64,000 bases of DNA from Elgaria multicarinata webbii. Its lineage: Eukaryota; Chordata; Lepidosauria; Squamata; Anguidae. The notes under the pieces were generated by a model, which saw nothing but the letters and a program-made list of their open reading frames with translations, was not told the DNA's origin and did not search any database. Below are positions 1 to 10,847 of the stretch, one piece after another. The first letter of the stretch is position 1. Every line of letters starts with the position of its first letter. Both the position numbers and the translations under genes were made by a program. The DNA is taken from positions 8,605,001 through 8,669,000 of the forward strand of contig NC_086192.1 in assembly GCF_023053635.1 (NCBI RefSeq). Reading direction: 5' to 3'.

Positions 1-13
1 GCTTTCCCGTTAG
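1..13 (+). CDS. MYO19: MYO19 exon (3' end only)
   Basis: The last 13 bases of an exon are followed by a consensus donor gtaagt at 14. They encode (G)FPV plus two bases of an Arg codon that the next exon completes, reading FPVRLSFK, equivalent to human FPIRVSHRNF. Without the next exon this stub would not be recognisable. Confidence 0.85.
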
Positions 14-3000
14 GTAAGTCAGAGCTGTCGAACCTCAGGACCAAAGGCCAAATCCGGCCTGCCTGGAGTTTTAATCTGGACCTTTGGGGTTCTGCTGAAA
101 GCCATGCCCTCCCCCCAAATGTATTTATTTAACAGATGCATATATGGTTGACCATATTTAAAAATACCTCTAAGTGGTTTCTCGGCGTTCGTGCAGAATT
201 TCCCCATGCTAATCGCTTGAAATGCCTCCCCTGAGGCGTAGTTACTGGTAGTGAGAGCTTTAAGCCACAACATGCTGGTATTTTTGCCTTACCCCTTTTT
301 CCTTTTGCCCCACCCACATTGGAACGTGCCCCGCCCCCATCCACGTGCTTCTCCAAAATTTAATTCACCCCTCAAACGGAAAAGCGGTTCCTCACCCTTG
401 AGGTAACTCTTCCCCAAAGCTGCACATAGGACGCAGACAAGCTGGAGCGTGTTCAGAGGAGGGCAACCAGGATGATCAGGGGTCTGGAAACAAAGCCCTA
501 TGAAGAGAGACTGAAAGAACTGGGCCTGTTTAGCCTGGAGAAGAGAAGATTGAGGGGAGACATGAGAGCACTCTTCAAACACTTGAAAGGTTGTCACACA
601 GAGGAGGGCCAGGATCTCTTCTCGATCCTCCCAGGGTGCAGGACACGGAATAACAGGTTGAAGTTACAAGAAGCCAGATTCCGGCTGGACATCAGGAAAA
701 ACTTCCTGACTGTTAGAGCAGTACGACAATGGAACCAGTTACCTATTGAGGTTGTGGGCTCTCCCACACTAGAGGCCTTCAAGAGGCAGCTGGACAACCC
801 TCTGTCAGGGATGCTTTAGGGTGGATTCTGCATTGAGCAGGGGGTTGGACTCGATGGCCTTGTAGGGCCCTTCCAACCCTGCTATTCTATGACCTTGCCT
901 CGTTTCAGCTTCCCTACCGTGTTGGGTTTGCCCATGTTTGTCCCTCATTGACCAGGCTTCCCTCCAGTCCTCTTGGAACTGGGTTGTACCGCTTCATGCC
1001 GTCGGTGGGAGACAACTGTACTGGAATGCCTTCCCCACATTCAAAACATAAAACAAACCCCCTGCCATAAAACCCTCCAAACCTAGCACGTAAACGTCAT
1101 AGAGTAGCCCTTTCCCTGTTGTGGACGCCAGGTCCAAAAAGTAAAGGTGGTTGGATTTTTTAGTTTTAGTTTCCCCTTGAACCCTTTCAGACACACGCCC
1201 TGAATCGCCACTTGGGTGGGGGGGCGAGGTATTTGGGGATGTTGGAATGTGTTCAGAGGAGAGGATTAACACATCTGTGACACGCACGCCTCGAAAATCA
1301 CCCCACATGGCAATTAAGCAGAAATCAGAATCTTCCATTGGTGCGAGGAGAAAGATCCGGGGCTCTAGGAACTAGTTTCGGGGGACCGGGCTCCATGAGG
1401 CCCTCTCTAACAACGCCTCCTGCAGTAGGATTTCTGGACACGTTTCTGGTGTGTTTGGATTCTACCTGCTTTAACTGTACAATTAGCACCGCTTAGGGCT
1501 GACTCCCCCTTCCCCCCTCTCGTTTGGCTGGACAGGCTCTCCTTCAAAAGCTTCCTAGACCGTTACGAGGTGCTGAAGAAATCTGGTCGGCCACCGTCCA
1601 AAGCCGCGGGCCAGGAAAACGGCTTGCCCCCCTTTCTGGGCAACGGTACGTTCTGTAACAGAGCGTCTTTCCCTAGAATACGCCTGGAATTAACCGATCT
1701 TTCTGGCTTGCTGCATTCAACCCGTCTGTACTACGCTATCAAATTCCCCCGTTATAAAACTTCTGTCCTCCTCTTTTGACTTTCTGATATACTTGTGATC
1801 CTGGGGATGGCAGGAAAAGTAAAGAACCCGGTGTGGAGTGTAGGGTTCAGTTAACTCAGCAACTCTTGAAGTCCGTGGAGGGAGAGGTAACCTAGCCATG
1901 CTTTTTTTTTAAAAAAAGATAGCTATTTATGGGTGGCTCTTTGTGCCAGAATGTGAGGATAGATGTTCGTTGGCATTGCTTAGCTGGATGGACCGCCTTA
2001 AGCATGTATCTAAGAACATCAGAGGAGCCCTGCTGGATCAGACCAAGGGTCCATCTAGTCCAGCACTCTGTTCACACAGTGGTTGACCAGGGACCCACAA
2101 GCAACAGCACCCTCCCACCCATGTTCCCCAACCGATGCACACAGGCTTCCGGCCTCAGATACTGGAGGTAGCGCATAAGCATGTGGACTAGTAGCCATAG
2201 ATCGCCTTCTCCTCCAAGGATATCTGGGGGAGTTGCAGAAAAGGGCAACCGAATGCCGGCCAACTCCCTGACAAGGAGTCTTCGCATTTTGAGCTTTTGA
2301 ACTGAGAAAAGCAGCGTGTAAGAGACGAAACGTGGTGGAGGTGGGTATCATTAGTGCCTGGCGTGGATAAAGTGGGTGCAGAAAGGGTCCCCACCCCCAC
2401 CCTTGCTCTTAAGTTTTAGAACCAAGGGGGTCATCCCAAAAAGCTGAAGGGTGAGAGATTCTGGATAGAGCAAAGGAAGGACTTCTTCACACAGCGCAGA
2501 GTGAAACTATGGAACTCGCTACCACAAGATGTGACGGCGGCCACACATTTGGATGGCTTTATTTATTTATTTGTTTGTTTGTTACATTTATATGCCGCCC
2601 CATAGCCAAAGCTCTCTGGGCGGTTTACGAAAGTTAAAAACGGTAAACGTTAAAAGTATACAAAATTTAAAAACATAAAAACAACAGTATCCATTTAAAA
2701 GAGGCTTTGAAAGAGGGTTGGATAAATTCCTGGAGGAGGAAAAGGCGATCAATCCTGATGGCTAGATGCTACCTCCAGTAATCAGAAGCAGTAAGCCTGA
2801 GTGCACCAGTTGCTGGGGAACATGGGCAGGAGGGTGCTGTTGCACTCCTGTCCTGCTTGTGCGTTTCCACTGGGGGAACCGAATGCTTAGGCAGAGAAGC
2901 CTTTGACCTGAGCCAGGAGGGCTCTTCAGTTGATGTTATCGGGGCACAAGTTCCTAGCCCTCATGACTGTGTATATGTGTTTGAAAGCAAGCGGACAATG

Positions 3001-6000
3001 GGTGCAGGAATCTCAGCAGCTCGTAACATTTACAGTGCTGTGGAGGAGGGGGGGTTCCTTACCCCCACCCCACCCCAATAGCTTTTAAGGACAAAATGGA
3101 TTATGCAAACGGAGCGAACAGAGCTTCATTTACATGGGTGGCAGGATTTGGTTTCGCTTGTCATGGAAATGAATTAGGTGGTCATAGTTTTTTTTTGTTT
3201 TAACGGAGGGTATGTAAGACTCTGGACTTTGAGGAAACGGTTGCATTTCTCTCCCCCACCCCCCTCCATTTTATTTTTTCTTTTCCATAAATTCTGCTTC
3301 ATGTACTCTCTGCACGTGTGCGTCCAAGGTCTTCCCAACTCGGTCTTCCTGGCTCTCCTTGGATTCTTCTTCCGCTAACTCTGCTTCTCTCTGCGGGACT
3401 CTCTCTTCCGAGCAACGAGCCTTGCTGCTCTCTCTTTGCTCTAGTAGAACCGGACCAGCCCGGAGAGGTAAGCTTAGCTGAGATGCCCAGGGATGGCAAC
3501 ACCCGGCCACTTGTTGAAGGGCTGCTCCTGTTCATGTGCAAAGTGGGAATGTGTGTGATTTTTTTTGAAAACTAGAAATGGTTCCTTTTCGTTCTTCTGC
3601 ACCATCTGTTAATTCAACAGTTCGCACAACACGCTAACCCACCCTCAGTGGTTGAGCGTGGGTTGTTCTGAACCGTGGGTTGTCGTGTTGTCTGAATGCA
3701 GCCCCTTTTCCACAGGGTGGGTTATTGCGTTGTCTGAATGCAGCCAGGGTGGCTCATTAGGTGAGATCCTAGTGATATAGGGTGGGATACAATTTTTTTA
3801 AAATAAATTAACCCTGCAGGGTGACTTGTTAACCACCTTCTACAACCCAACTATACACCAAGGTAGCTTGTTCGAGAAAATAAGCCACTAACTCACAGCT
3901 CAACAAACAACCCTGAGTGTGCCTCAGCATCTTGTGTGAACAGCCCCTCCGTGTGGCAGGAGGTAAAAGCCGCTATGGGGAAGAGCTACAGGGGTCAGTA
4001 CAGTGGGGTGAGGATTCAGCAGCCCCCTGCCTGAGAGAGACTGTGTGGTGTAGTGGCTAGAGCAGGAGCAGGGGAACCATTGGCCCTTCCAAATGCTGTT
4101 GGACTCAAAGTGCCATCAGCCCCGGCCGGAATGACCAAATGAGTCAGAGAACATGAAAGTTTATTTTATTTACTGAATAGATTTATTTACACCGCTTTCC
4201 AGATCTAAAGAACACATCTCTAAGTGGTTGAGAGAGCAATGATTAAAGCACACAATAATAAATGCAAAGACGTTTATAAACACCCTGGAGAGCCAGTGTG
4301 GTGGCTAAAGTGTTGGACTGGGTGTCGGGAGATCCGAGTTCTAGTCTCCCCACTTAGCCCTGGAAGCCCGCTGGGTGACTTTGGGACAGTCACAGACTCT
4401 CAGCCCAGCCTACCTCACAGGGTTGTTTGTTGTGAGGATAAAATGGGGAGGAGGAGGATTATGAACACCGCCTTGGATACCTTGGAGGAAAAAAGGCGGC
4501 ATGTAAATGCAATAATAAATCAATCAATAAACTCAAAACGTTATAATTAAGAAACGGGACCGGGCAGACCCAGGTTCCAATCTGTGCTTGGCCATGGAGT
4601 GTTCAATGGGTCACTCTCTCTTGGCCTGGCCTACCTCGCAGGGTTGTGTTACGGATTAAATAAGGGGAAGAGAATTGCTCACAATCTCCTCGGAGGAGAA
4701 GTAGCATGTAAAAAAAATTTAATACGTTGGATCCAGATTTAAGCGGGACCGACTGTGTTGGCAGAACTGGTCTTCCTGCCTCCCCTCGGCAGCCTCTTGC
4801 AGAAGGCAGATACCGAATCGAACCCCCGATTTTAGAATAAATAAAAGCCCCCCTTCGATGCGTTTAAATCTCCCCGCTCCTCATGCTCTACACTTTTCAA
4901 GATCCGGGCCTGCCTTCATATCGTGTCATTTGGCCCTTGCTCTGAGGACATCCTTGTATTTGGCTGCAAATCTGTAACGCTTGCGTTTCGGTAAATTCTT
5001 TTAAAATTAGCTGCGATTTATTTATTTCTCAGGCTGGACAACAGCTCCTTCCGTGGAAGAGGAAGGCGACGCTTTACGCTGTGTGGCTCAGGGCATCCTT
5101 TGGCAACTGTGCCTCGGCGTGCCGGCCCTCAACCCTGCAAAAAGCAAACCCGGGATCACGCCAGCATACTGCGGCAAAACCAAAGTATTTCTGACCAACC
5201 CCACGGTAAGAGACGCCCGGTGGGTTTTGGAGCGGGGAAACTGTTTTGTTCAGCGCTTGGGGTCACCGTGAGCCTTGCGGTAAATAGGAGCCCGTGTCTG
5301 GTGCGGTTCTACCGCAGCACACTCCGTGCTCAGAAATCGGATCTTTTCTTAAAGACAATCAAGTTTCTAGCCCTTATGGCTGCAAAGAAAGGCTCAAAAG
5401 TGCGTGGGCCAGTTCATTGATTGCATTTCTGTACTGCCCAATAGTCAAAGCTCTCTGAGCGCTAGACAAAGATTAAAAAACGTTAAAAGGACAGTGCCAT
5501 GCAGAATATAAAAACAGTTTAGCTACAGACTTGTAAACAGAGCAGACACGCAGACAGCATCCCATGACTCGATTGAAAACCTTATCCAAATGCCAGGAAG
5601 CAGAAGGAGGACTTAACCTGGCTCCGAAAAGAGAACAATGTTGGTGCCCGGTGGGCCTCGCTGGGGCGTTAATTCCATATGTCAGGGGGGGGCACCTCTG
5701 AGAAGGCCCTCTCCCTCGTTGGCATATTCTGAGCCTCCCTTGCAGGAGGCATTTAGAGGAGGGCTTTAGAGAATGAGCCTACTGTATGGGTAGGTTCATG
5801 TTGGGAGAGGCCTCCTATCAGATGTTGCAGTCCTGAGCCCTGTAAGGCTTTATAGGTCACCATCATGTCCGGTAAAATCTCACAAATCCGAGAGGAACTG
5901 AACTGGCCGGGCTTCAGCGGTCACCAGAGCACTCAGTCCCTCCCCCTGGGATCCCAATTTGTCTTTGATCCGCGTTGCGTTTCAGACGGGTCACAGAAAC

Positions 6001-9000
6001 CGGCGCAGGGCGCTTCTCGCAGACTACGCACCAACCTGTTCCAAATTGGATTTTAGAAAGAAAAAAGAGTTGCGTAGCTGCGCCTTCAAAAGAATGTAGC
6101 GACGAACAAACCCCAAACTTCAAAGCGCTCAGAGGGAACTGCTTCTTGGTAAAGGCAGAATTGAGCGAGGGGGGGGGTATGTAACCCTTTCCTTCCCCAA
6201 CTTGTGGGGGTCGAAAGAGTTGCCGTCTACATTAAGTGCATCGTTCCTTCTATTTCTGATGTGCAGGTGGTGAGTGCCGTTCATTATTTAGCCAAATCGG
6301 TACCATCCATCACAAGAGGGGAGGTTTGGGGGGAACCCTACAGTTTGCAGCAGTGCCCCCCTCAAACTTTAGTACAGGACCCAGCATTCTGGGGGTGGTG
6401 TAGTAAATTGCCTCCTGTTGCATTCAATCAGGAGGAGGAAAGTTAAAGCAGCAGAGCCACACTGGCTGTTGCATGTGGGCGGTTGTGTGTAAGGCGTCCT
6501 CTGTCAGTGGTTGGCTTTTGGAAAAAGATCCTTGATTCTGGGAAAAAGGGCCTGGCCGGAACCAACCCCAACAGGGAGGATTCTTTTCTCGCCCTTTGCA
6601 GTTGGAGCTACTGGAAGCTCGGCGAACCGGCGTCTTATCGGAGAAAGCGTCCTGCATCCAGCGTTGCTGGCGACGGTTTAAGAGGCGGGAGCTGGCGAAG
6701 CAGAGGCGCTCTGCCACCGTCATCCAATCAGGTGAGGGGAGAATGAAGTGGGCGGAGCAGGCCCTTCTGGACTAGATGGACAAATGTGGCATGTGGCCAT
6801 TTCCTGCGTATAGCCGAGGGGAGGGAGGCGTAGCTTAGCGGTGGGGGGTACCTGCTTTGCACGGCGAAGGTCCCAGTTTAAATCCCCAGCACCTTCCAGT
6901 GATTAAAAGATCTTGACAGGAAAAGCCTTTCTCTGCTTGAGGCAAGGTGGACACAGAGTCAAACCAGGTCTAATGTCCCTATGGCTGGGTTTGCGCACCA
7001 CGTTAACCCACGCTCTGTGGCTGGGCGTGGGTTGTTTGTTGAATCGTGGGGTTGGCGTGCCGTCTGAACGCAGCATGTTTTCTGCAGGGTGGGTTAGCGT
7101 GTCGTCTGAACGCAAGCCCTGGCTTGTTAATGACGCGGTTTGGCTTGCTAACCACCCTCAGCAACAAATCATGGATTCTCAAGAAGGCTCATTCAAGAAA
7201 AACAAGCCACGCTACTTGGTTAGCAAGCAACCCTGGCGACTTTCAGGCAACGCACTAAGCCAAGGTTGAGCGAACAACCCACACAGCACGGCATGTCGTG
7301 TGAACAGTCTCCCTGTGGTTGAGTGTGGTTTATTGTTGAACGTGGATTGTTCGTTGAACCGTGGCTTAGCAGGTTGTCTGAACCTAGGACATTTTCCACA
7401 GGTTGGTTTGTTATCCATACAGTGTGGCTTATTTTTCCTCAAACAAGCCACCTTGAGGACCCATGATTTGTTATGTTGTTCAGGATGGTTAACGAGGGAC
7501 CCTACAGAAAAAGGCCTGGATTCAGACAACATGCTAACCCACGGTTCAACAGACAACCTACACTCAAACACTGAGTGTGGCTTACTGTGTTGTGTGAACC
7601 CAGACCCTGCCCTGCTCTTGCCAATGCTATTTCCGTAATGCAATTTCCCCTCTCCTTTGTCATCAGCTGTTCGCTCGTGGCTAGCCCGGGAACGTTTCCA
7701 GAGGCTGCGAAAGGCCGCTACGGTTATCAAAAGGGCTTGGAAGAAGTGGAAGGTGAGAAAGCAGTGTTTGGCCAGGCAAGGAATCTTCCTGGCAACTTTT
7801 TGAAAAACGGAAACCAGGCCTGTGTACTCGCAAGAAAATAAAAGAGCATAGAATGTAGTGTTGAGTACAGATTTCTACAACCCAAGAATCTCAAGATTAC
7901 TTTTTCTATGTTTGCCTTGTTTTAACTTTCCAGTCCTCACCGCTGTCAAATCCTTGAAAGCATATGAATAATGCTTGGTGAAATCTCAAATGCTGAGTAA
8001 GATTTCTGGGCGTCCGAGGGTGAGGTTTTATGGCAGGTGTCCCACATCGCTGACAGGATTAATACGCTACACCCAATTGTGGGCCAACGCAAATGCAGTA
8101 CATTTCAACGAACTTGTAAATTATTCCTCGGTTTTTACTATTTGCAGAATCTAGTTCTGCTTCTTTTACTCGTGGGGGTGGTGCGTGCCCTCTTCCCTTT
8201 CAATTTTCTTGAAACGTATGCCCAAAAACTGGGTGTACCTTTCTGAAGGGTATTAATACCGTCAGTGACGTGGGTTGCCCAGGAAATTTAGAATTGGAAA
8301 CCTTCCAGTGGCCTAAATTGACTGGGATCTAATTTTAGCATGTTTGTTAAAGTACTTTCCCTCCACCTCTCTATAGGCCAAGATGGATGTACTCGCTGCA
8401 GAGGAATTAGATGACACTGAAGGGAAGCCCCTCTCCTCGTTCCCTGGGGCCACCGTTGCCTCAAGCCGGACTCGTCGTGAATTGGAAAAATCGCAGCCAC
8501 GGAGCGCCATCATCCAGTTCTGGCCCCTTGGGCTTGTCCTTGCAAGCGGCCCTGCAACCATGGGCAGTTTCCAGAGAGACCTCGCCCTCCTGACGTGCCT
8601 CCAAGTCCTACAGAAGAATGACTTTTACGAGCCAGGCACCAAGCCGCCCACGCACGGCATCACCTCCATCAGAGCACTCCCGCAGGTAAGAGGCACGCGC
8701 TGTTGCGTTCCCCCAGCCTGCGAAGCGCTTCAGCCAGGGAGAGGGGTGATTAACCTCAAATCTGGGTGTGTGTTTCTAATTGTCTCCTGGAGTTCCCCGT
8801 ATGACCTGCCCATCGTTCAGTGGGTCCCAGCTCGTGTGCCTTCCCCCCCCCCCCACATTCTCAGAGGTTAAAATGCCTCCTCAAGGCCTCAATTGGCCCC
8901 CGTCAGAGCTTTAAGCCAAAAGATGCCGGCATTTTGGCCCTTCCCCCTTCCGCCCTGCCCACCAGTGGAACACAGCCTCCCCCCCCCCCAACAGCTTCTC

Positions 9001-9430
9001 CAAAATTGAATGCATCCCTTTGGCCTGAAAGTGGTTCAACATCCCTTGAACTAAGGACACTGGACAAGAAAGCCAGGGAGCTGCCAGTTAAAAAACACAC
9101 AAGTCAGTGAGAAATTCACCCCCTTGGATGACTTGTGGGGGCGTGGCTAATAAATGCCCCCCGCCCAACTGCCATCTCTTTGAACCAGGGTTCAAGTTAG
9201 TGGACTCTTAAGGTTGTAGTAAAAAACAAAATAAATGGCTCTTGCAGCCTGCCCGAAACACCCAAATCCAAAAACTAACGCAGGTCTGTTTTTCTGCCCA
9301 GGGCTCCGTCAAGTTCCGTTGCAGGAAGTCGCCGCTGCTTTACACGGAAATGAGGCCGCACAGCCACGGCTGCGCTGTGACCGGGTTCAACCAGATCCTT
9401 CTCGACCACCACCAGCGCCTCTCTGCTTGA
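1..9430 (+). CDS. MYO19: Unconventional myosin-XIX, 3' part (7 exons, 5' end outside window)
   Basis: Myosin-19 is an actin motor bound to the mitochondrial outer membrane and acts in mitochondrial transport and partitioning. Exons: 1-13, 1536-1645, 5033-5205, 6602-6731, 7667-7752, 8377-8685 and 9302-9430. All junctions are GT-AG and phases match, giving about 315 codons. In order the protein shows the end of the motor domain (FPVRLSFKSFLDRYEVL, then CGKTKVFLTNP), three IQ motifs (CIQRCWRRFKRRE, VIQSAVRSWLARE, VIKRAWKKWK) and a tail with IIQFWPLGLVLA, GITSIRALPQGSVKF and VTGFNQILL. From memory, the tail matches the mitochondria-binding (MyMOMA) tail of human MYO19 almost block for block, including the third IQ with Lys for Gln. 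ZNHIT3 lies convergently next to it, as in human. No break is seen. Identity is very secure; upstream motor exons are outside the window. Confidence 0.96.
30..400. repeat. Unclassified interspersed repeat in MYO19 intron, copy 1
   Basis: The part at about 211-400 is clearly similar to 8865-9055 in a later intron: shared blocks include gagctttaagcca, ttctccaaaatt and the intervening spacing. The first part (ggccaaatccggcc) looks like a MITE end. Family not recognised. Confidence 0.5.
433..893 (+). repeat. CR1 LINE 3' end (type A)
   Basis: It encodes the end of CR1 reverse transcriptase ORF2 (RRATRMIRGLETKPYEERL, LDIRKNFLTVRAVRQWNQLP, AFKRQLD) and ends with the CR1 hallmark TATTCTATGA. 5' truncated; the ORF is open for 115 codons. 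Confidence 0.93.
895..1535. other. Intron sequence with no recognised feature
   Basis: I see no coding exon or clear repeat here on either strand. Open frames are short and not recognisable. Confidence 0.5.
1536..1645 (+). CDS. MYO19: MYO19 exon, motor domain
   Basis: A 110-nt exon with acceptor ggacag and donor gtacgt. It begins with the last base of an Arg codon and ends with one base of a Gly codon. It encodes LSFKSFLDRYEVLKK and a variable loop rich in Gly and Pro. Confidence 0.93.
2014..2225 (-). repeat. CR1 LINE 3' UTR piece (type B)
   Basis: Reverse complement of a CR1-like 3' end that recurs across the window: gccctgctggatcagacc, agtccagcactctgttcac, and the stretch coding toward the ORF2 end. 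It abuts a + strand copy of the same family. Confidence 0.8.
2226..2880 (+). repeat. CR1 LINE 3' end (type B) split by an L2-like insertion
   Basis: It reads LQKRATE, then QRKDFFTQRRVKLWNSLPQD and, after the insertion at about 2556-2697, RGLDKFLEEEKAIN and the type B 3' UTR. Confidence 0.8.
2556..2697 (-). repeat. L2-like LINE tail inserted in CR1
   Basis: ATTTA repeats, then the reverse complement of the common tail (accgcccagagagcttt...). The CR1 frame resumes on the far side, so this insertion is the younger event. Confidence 0.75.
3623..3947. mobile_element. Palindromic MITE (family P)
   Basis: The ends are inverted copies of an aacaCGCTAACCCAC-like arm, with internal gtgggttgt motifs repeated in both orientations. 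Diverged copy of the family best seen at 14201-14564. Confidence 0.7.
4285..4520 (+). repeat. tRNA-derived CORE/MIR-like SINE
   Basis: A tRNA-like head (gtggctaaagtgttggactg, gttctagtc), a core with gtcacagactctcagcc and cctcacagggttg, and an L2-like tail ending in aataaatcaatcaa. Confidence 0.85.
4555..4720 (+). repeat. CORE-like SINE, diverged second copy
   Basis: It directly follows the previous SINE and shares the cctacctcgcagggttg block and the cctcggaggagaa tail block, more diverged. Confidence 0.6.
5033..5205 (+). CDS. MYO19: MYO19 exon, end of motor domain
   Basis: A 173-nt exon with acceptor tttctcag and donor gtaaga, ending in phase 0. It encodes the acidic EEEGDALRCV stretch and the conserved myosin motif CGKTKVFLTNP near the converter/lever-arm junction. 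Confidence 0.95.
5417..5865 (-). repeat. L2-like LINE 3' end
   Basis: Reverse complement of the L2-like 3' tail (caaagctctctgagcg, attaaaaacgttaaaa) and of the RT C-terminus (gagaaggccctctccctc). Confidence 0.7.
6602..6731 (+). CDS. MYO19: MYO19 exon, IQ motifs 1 and start of 2
   Basis: A 130-nt exon with acceptor tttgcag and donor gtgagg. It encodes LELLEARRTGVL, the first IQ motif (CIQRCWRRFKRRE) and the start of the second (ATVIQS). IQ motifs bind calmodulin or light chains. Confidence 0.96.
6826..6902 (+). repeat. tRNA-derived SINE head
   Basis: gtagcttagcggtgg is followed by ctgctttgcac and a B-box-like block (gtcccagtttaaatccc). Similar heads occur at 36295 and 43770. A SINE piece rather than a functional tRNA: no acceptor-stem pairing. 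Confidence 0.6.
6984..7310. mobile_element. Palindromic MITE (family P), copy in MYO19 intron
   Basis: Starts caccacgttaacccacgctc and ends with a matching inverted arm at about 7290-7305. A second copy follows at once. Confidence 0.7.
7312..7606. mobile_element. Palindromic MITE (family P), tandem second copy
   Basis: The right end, cactgagtgtggcttactg then gtgaaccc, is the inverted match of the family arm. The two copies lie side by side. Confidence 0.7.
7667..7752 (+). CDS. MYO19: MYO19 exon, IQ motifs 2 and 3
   Basis: An 86-nt exon with acceptor gtcatcag and donor gtgaga. It encodes AVRSWLARERFQRLRK, then AATVIKRAWKKWK. The third IQ has Lys at the Gln position, as in human MYO19 from memory. 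Confidence 0.96.
7753..8376. other. MYO19 intron with no recognised feature
   Basis: A short intron between the IQ and tail exons. I see no repeat, RNA gene or extra exon in it. Confidence 0.5.
8377..8685 (+). CDS. MYO19: MYO19 exon, mitochondrial-binding tail
   Basis: A 309-nt exon (103 codons, phase 0 at both ends) with acceptor ctatag and donor gtaaga. It encodes most of the tail: AKMDVLAAEELDD, a low-similarity linker, then AIIQFWPLGLVLA, MGSFQRDLALLTCLQ and GITSIRALPQ, which match human tail blocks. Confidence 0.96.
8865..9055. repeat. Unclassified interspersed repeat in MYO19 intron, copy 2
   Basis: Related to about 211-400 (shared gcttctccaaaattgaatgc and gagctttaagcca blocks), in the same orientation. 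It may be a decayed MITE; a ggggcgtggctaataaa block follows. Confidence 0.5.
9302..9430 (+). CDS. MYO19: MYO19 terminal coding exon
   Basis: Acceptor tgcccag, then 42 codons and TGA at 9428-9430. It encodes GSVKFRCRKSPLLYTEM and AVTGFNQILLDHHQRLSA. The C-terminus stops soon after the FNQILL block and is shorter than the human tail as I recall it. Confidence 0.95.
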   Translation, partial: GSVKFRCRKSPLLYTEMRPHSHGCAVTGFNQILLDHHQRLSA

Positions 9431-9574
9431 CCGGGCACTTTATCCATCAAAGTATTTATTGCACTCTTACCTCCCTTTCTCAGCCAAAGAAAATCCGCTG
9501 GACGCTTTTTCTGCCGCGGCGTTTTAATGCCCTTTTCTTCTGGAACGGTTTAGATCAGCCGGATTTCTCACCCC

Positions 9575-9690
9575 GGGGTCATCCAGGTGTTTTGGATTCC
9601 AACTCCCATCAGGCCCAGCCGATGCCCAGGAATGCTGGGAGTTGCAGTCCATCACATCTGGAGGGTGACAGGTTGAGGACGGCTGGTGTA
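9575..9690. mobile_element. Palindromic MITE piece (family Q)
   Basis: Inverted halves: ccaactcccatcaggcc against aatgctgggagttgcagtcc, with flanking catctggagg. The aactcccat/gggagtt core recurs more than ten times in the window. Confidence 0.7.
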
Positions 9691-9800
9691 CAGTGTCAAA
9701 AAGTTCTAGTCCCCACTCGGCCATGAAGCTGCCTGGGTGACTTTCGGCCGGTCGCTGACTCTCAGCCCAACCTACCTCACAGGGTTGTTGCGCAGACAAA
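9690..9800 (+). repeat. CORE-like SINE piece
   Basis: agttctagtccccactcgg, gtgactttcggccggtc and cctacctcacagggttgttg are the middle of the CORE SINE. The tail is missing. Confidence 0.75.
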
Positions 9801-10489
9801 ACGGAGGATCGTGTATGTCCTGCCTCTTTTCCCTATCGCGTGGACCAGAGGGGCTCCTGTCTGTATTTAACCTTCTGTTCTCTTAGAGCCATCAGAATTT
9901 GGAAGCAAATCCTATTTAAACCAGTGGGGTTTAGAGGCCAAGTCCTTACACTTCAGGGAGCTGGATCTAGGATCTGCCTGATTTTCAGGGATTCCACCCC
10001 CCCCTCCCCAATGTCAGAGTTCACCCCATTAGCAGAACCCACCGAGTTGCAATTTAGCCTTCTAAAGGGACTAGAGATGCTGATAAGAGTCCACATCCAG
10101 AAAGCAAGATGCAGCAGGATCCAACCCAAATCCTAAGCAGGGATGTACAAGAACGTCGTTCCGGTGCACAACCGACTCCAAGCACAGTTGGTGGGGACTG
10201 GGTGCCGTTCCCCAAACTTGTGACTGAAAGCGCACACACACACACGGGAAACGCGGCATTTTCACACTTTAGCCTATGAGGCAGGAGTGCGCATTTTGGA
10301 TTTGCACTTCAAAAAGAACGTGCGTTTTCCCAGATTGGGGGGGGGGGATGAAGAGAAATGAGCTTCAAGGAGGAATTCAGAAAACCCCACCCCTAATGAC
10401 GAGTCTACCTGAATGTGCGAAGCAGAGAGTCCTCCCATTCTAAAGGAAAATGCCACAGGATGGTCACAGAGCATAACCAAAGTTCCTTC

Positions 10490-10495
10490 TTTAAT
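10490..10495 (-). other. Candidate ZNHIT3 poly(A) signal ATTAAA
   Basis: I noticed no AATAAA or ATTAAA on the minus strand between the ZNHIT3 stop (11053) and this ATTAAA. If used, the ZNHIT3 3' UTR is about 560 nt and runs antisense through the last roughly 300 bp of the MYO19 3' UTR. Confidence 0.3.
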
Positions 10496-10794
10496 ATTGT
10501 GAAAACTCTAGTCACCACTTTCAAAGTTTCTCTACTGCGATACAGCAGGGTCATTCTTGAGGCAAGGACAGGGGGAACCCCCAAACCTGTTGCTTTTCTC
10601 AAAACCCGTTTCACGGATTCCTCTTGGGCAAGATGCAGCCGTTACACCCAAAGAGTCATTCAAAAGTTTCAACAGGTAAACGCCACCGCTCCCGGCCAGG
10701 GTGGGCGAGGCAGAAGAGTCGTCGTACAAGTCTTTTAGGTCAGCAGTTTGTATCCGGTGGATTCTGGTTGCACACAACTGGGTGATTTTCTACA

Positions 10795-10800
10795 AATAAA
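10795..10800 (+). other. Candidate MYO19 poly(A) signal AATAAA
   Basis: AATAAA lies about 1.36 kb after the MYO19 stop. An ATTAAA at about 10811 and a GT-rich tract (about 10820-10840) follow, as expected downstream of a cleavage site. Confidence 0.55.
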
Positions 10801-10847
10801 CTTCTGTTCTATTAAACCTGGTGTCGTTGGTTTTGTTTCCCCCAGTG

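Larger units (their letters stand above)
9431..10820 (+). other. Probable MYO19 3' untranslated region
   Basis: This is the stretch between the MYO19 stop and the first good polyadenylation signal on the + strand. It contains a palindromic MITE piece (about 9575-9690) and a CORE-type SINE piece (about 9690-9800), so part of the UTR is repeat-derived. The end is inferred, not observed. Confidence 0.5.

Noticed and set aside
472-819. 115-codon frame that could be called a gene
   Set aside because: It is the CR1 ORF2 C-terminus (RRLRGDMRALFK, LDIRKNFLTVRAV).
7212-7730. 172-codon minus-strand frame
   Set aside because: It crosses a palindromic MITE and antisense to a MYO19 exon; no domain is seen.
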